A stretch of DNA of 6,606 bases from JBDUDK01 sp040002995 (lineage in GTDB: Bacteria > Actinomycetota > Acidimicrobiia > Acidimicrobiales > Ilumatobacteraceae). Positions 5,591 to 6,606 of the stretch are shown here, piece after piece (within the stretch, counting starts at the first letter, position 1; every line of letters begins with the position of its first letter). A model generated the notes under the pieces. It did no database searches. It saw nothing but the letters and a program-made list of their open reading frames with translations, and was not told the DNA's origin. Position numbers and translations under genes: made by a program. Location of the stretch: NCBI GenBank assembly GCA_040002995.1, contig JBDUDK010000127.1, forward strand, positions 1-6,606, given 5' to 3'.

Positions 5591-6606
5591 GCGCCGCGTG
5601 TGAGGGGCTCACCCAACCGCGGGAAAACCTCTTCGGAAACGAGGTGGAACTGCTCGTCGATCTCTTCGCGGGTCAGGCCGGGCAGATCGAAGAAGAAGCA
5701 GATGTGTTCGAGGCCGAGCAACTCGCGATACATGCCGATGACATCCACCACGTCGTCGACGGATCCGATGGCCATGATCTTCTGACTTACGGAATCCTCG
5801 AGCGTGGGCTGGAAGCCGAACGGCACCTTTGAACCGTCGGGGAGCCTGAAGCTCGAGAAGCGTCCGTAGGGGGCGAGGAATTTGCAGAACTCGTCGTGAC
5901 CGGGGCGGGCCCGGCGCCGAGCTTCCTCGGTGGTGCCGGCGACATGCGTATTCAGCACGAGGACTCGATCCTGTCCGGCGCGCTCGACTGGGTTTCCGAA
6001 CTCGGCCCGCTTGGTCGCGTAGTGCTCCCACTTGATCTTTTGGCTCTCAGGATGCTGGAGCCAGTACACAGCCTTGAAACCCATCCGCGGCACGTACTCC
6101 ATGGTGTCGGGAGATGTCACCGGCTGGAAGACGTCGATCGGGCGGGTCGGCTTCGGGACGAGCGTGAGGTCGCGCACAAAGCCGCCGCGGTCGGGGATGC
6201 CATCAGGGGGTAGCACGAAATGCTTGCCGCGGAAGCTGAAGCGTTCGTTACGCCACGCGGACAGGATGATCTCCATCCCTTCCTCGAACGTCTCCCGGTT
6301 GATGCGATCGAGTTCGGCGGCCATCTCGTTGTCGCCCGAAGCGACCACGGTGCCGAGGCTCTCGGCCTCGCGCGGCACCGTGCCCCGCCCGACCCCGAAC
6401 TGCATGCGCCCGCCGGTGAGGATGTCGGCGAGGGCGAAGTCCTCGGCGAGGCGCAGCGGGTGCCACTGGGGCACGACGTTGAACATCTGGCCGAACCGAA
6501 GCCGTGAGGTGCGGGTGGCGCAGTACAAACCGAACATGAGCAAGTTGGGCAGGACCTCGTAGCCCTCGTGCTGGAAGTGGTGCTCGGTGAGCCACATCGT
6601 GTCGAA
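5587..6606 (-). CDS. LLM-class flavin-dependent monooxygenase (luciferase-like; 5' truncated)
   Basis: This is a bacterial-luciferase-like TIM-barrel oxidoreductase that uses reduced flavin and O2 to oxygenate or ring-open an organic substrate, normally supplied by a separate flavin reductase. The frame is open to the window edge (Phe-Asp-Thr precede the first visible Met), so the true start lies outside; probably some 30-40 residues are missing. In the 339 visible residues the family signatures are WLTEHHF (5-11) and the block HPLRLAEDFALADILTGGR (49-67), followed by MQFGVGRG (68-75), plus a C-terminal DLPGLTREEIDEQ stretch. No frameshift is seen. It is the first visible gene of the minus-strand set and overlaps the deaminase-like gene by 4 nt, so its substrate is likely in the same pathway. 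RutA (pyrimidine oxygenase) and alkanesulfonate monooxygenase SsuD belong to the same superfamily, but nothing here identifies it as either. Confidence 0.9.
   Translation of the reverse strand, partial: FDTMWLTEHHFQHEGYEVLPNLLMFGLYCATRTSRLRFGQMFNVVPQWHPLRLAEDFALADILTGGRMQFGVGRGTVPREAESLGTVVASGDNEMAAELDRINRETFEEGMEIILSAWRNERFSFRGKHFVLPPDGIPDRGGFVRDLTLVPKPTRPIDVFQPVTSPDTMEYVPRMGFKAVYWLQHPESQKIKWEHYATKRAEFGNPVERAGQDRVLVLNTHVAGTTEEARRRARPGHDEFCKFLAPYGRFSSFRLPDGSKVPFGFQPTLEDSVSQKIMAIGSVDDVVDVIGMYRELLGLEHICFFFDLPGLTREEIDEQFHLVSEEVFPRLGEPLTRGA

Noticed and set aside
4424..5785. 453-codon open frame on the plus strand opposite the deaminase-like gene
   Set aside because: It is antisense to a gene with full family motifs. 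Its translation is rich in Arg/His with no recognisable domain, and the long open frame follows from high third-position GC on the other strand.
5587..6606. Assigning the luciferase-like gene as RutA or SsuD
   Set aside because: Only superfamily signatures are visible, the N-terminus is cut off, and no rut or ssuE-type partner lies in the window.
1..6606. CRISPR array, tRNA/rRNA gene, insertion sequence or phage element
   Set aside because: No spaced direct repeats, cloverleaf, transposase motif or terminal inverted repeats were seen, and coding density leaves almost no room.

Overview
The window is GC-rich and densely packed, with codons strongly favouring G or C in the third position. It has the style of an actinobacterial chromosome. 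The solute-binding lipoprotein has a long Thr/Ala/Gly linker after its lipobox, a style I associate with Acidimicrobiia and related uncultured actinobacteria. That placement is inference. No rRNA or other marker gene is present to confirm it.

Layout. On the plus strand are the 3' part of an M20-family carbamoyl-amino-acid/allantoate-type amidohydrolase (1-930, cut by the window edge) and, overlapping it by 4 nt, a compact queF-like gene (927-1313). A strong GC-rich hairpin (1312-1341) follows and separates these from a convergent minus-strand gene set. Read in its own direction, that set runs: LLM-class flavin monooxygenase (6606-5587, 5' end outside the window), cytosine-deaminase-like amidohydrolase (5590-4367, 4-nt overlap), a 66-nt gap, then a three-gene ABC importer of the NitT/TauT/ThiXYZ type: ATPase (4300-3524), permease (3527-2646, 4-nt overlap) and lipoprotein binding protein (2603-1356).

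How the genes may work together. The binding protein carries an NMT1/THI5-like D-W-x-P-x-x-x-H-x-G-L-Y signature. The enzymes beside it are a flavin monooxygenase and a cyclic-amidine/imide-type amidohydrolase, and a carbamoyl-type hydrolase faces the set. Together they look like uptake and breakdown of a nitrogen heterocycle (pyrimidine, hydantoin or thiamine-pyrimidine-like). The substrate cannot be read from the sequence. The deaminase-like enzyme lacks the glutamine that contacts the base in E. coli CodA, so plain cytosine is not assured.

The main oddity is the QueF-like protein. It keeps the catalytic Cys and Asp and the NADPH-binding motif, but has Ala where B. subtilis QueF has the substrate-contacting His. 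It is also translationally coupled to a hydrolase rather than to queuosine genes. No RNA genes, mobile elements or CRISPR arrays were seen. No stretch over 300 bases lacks a gene.
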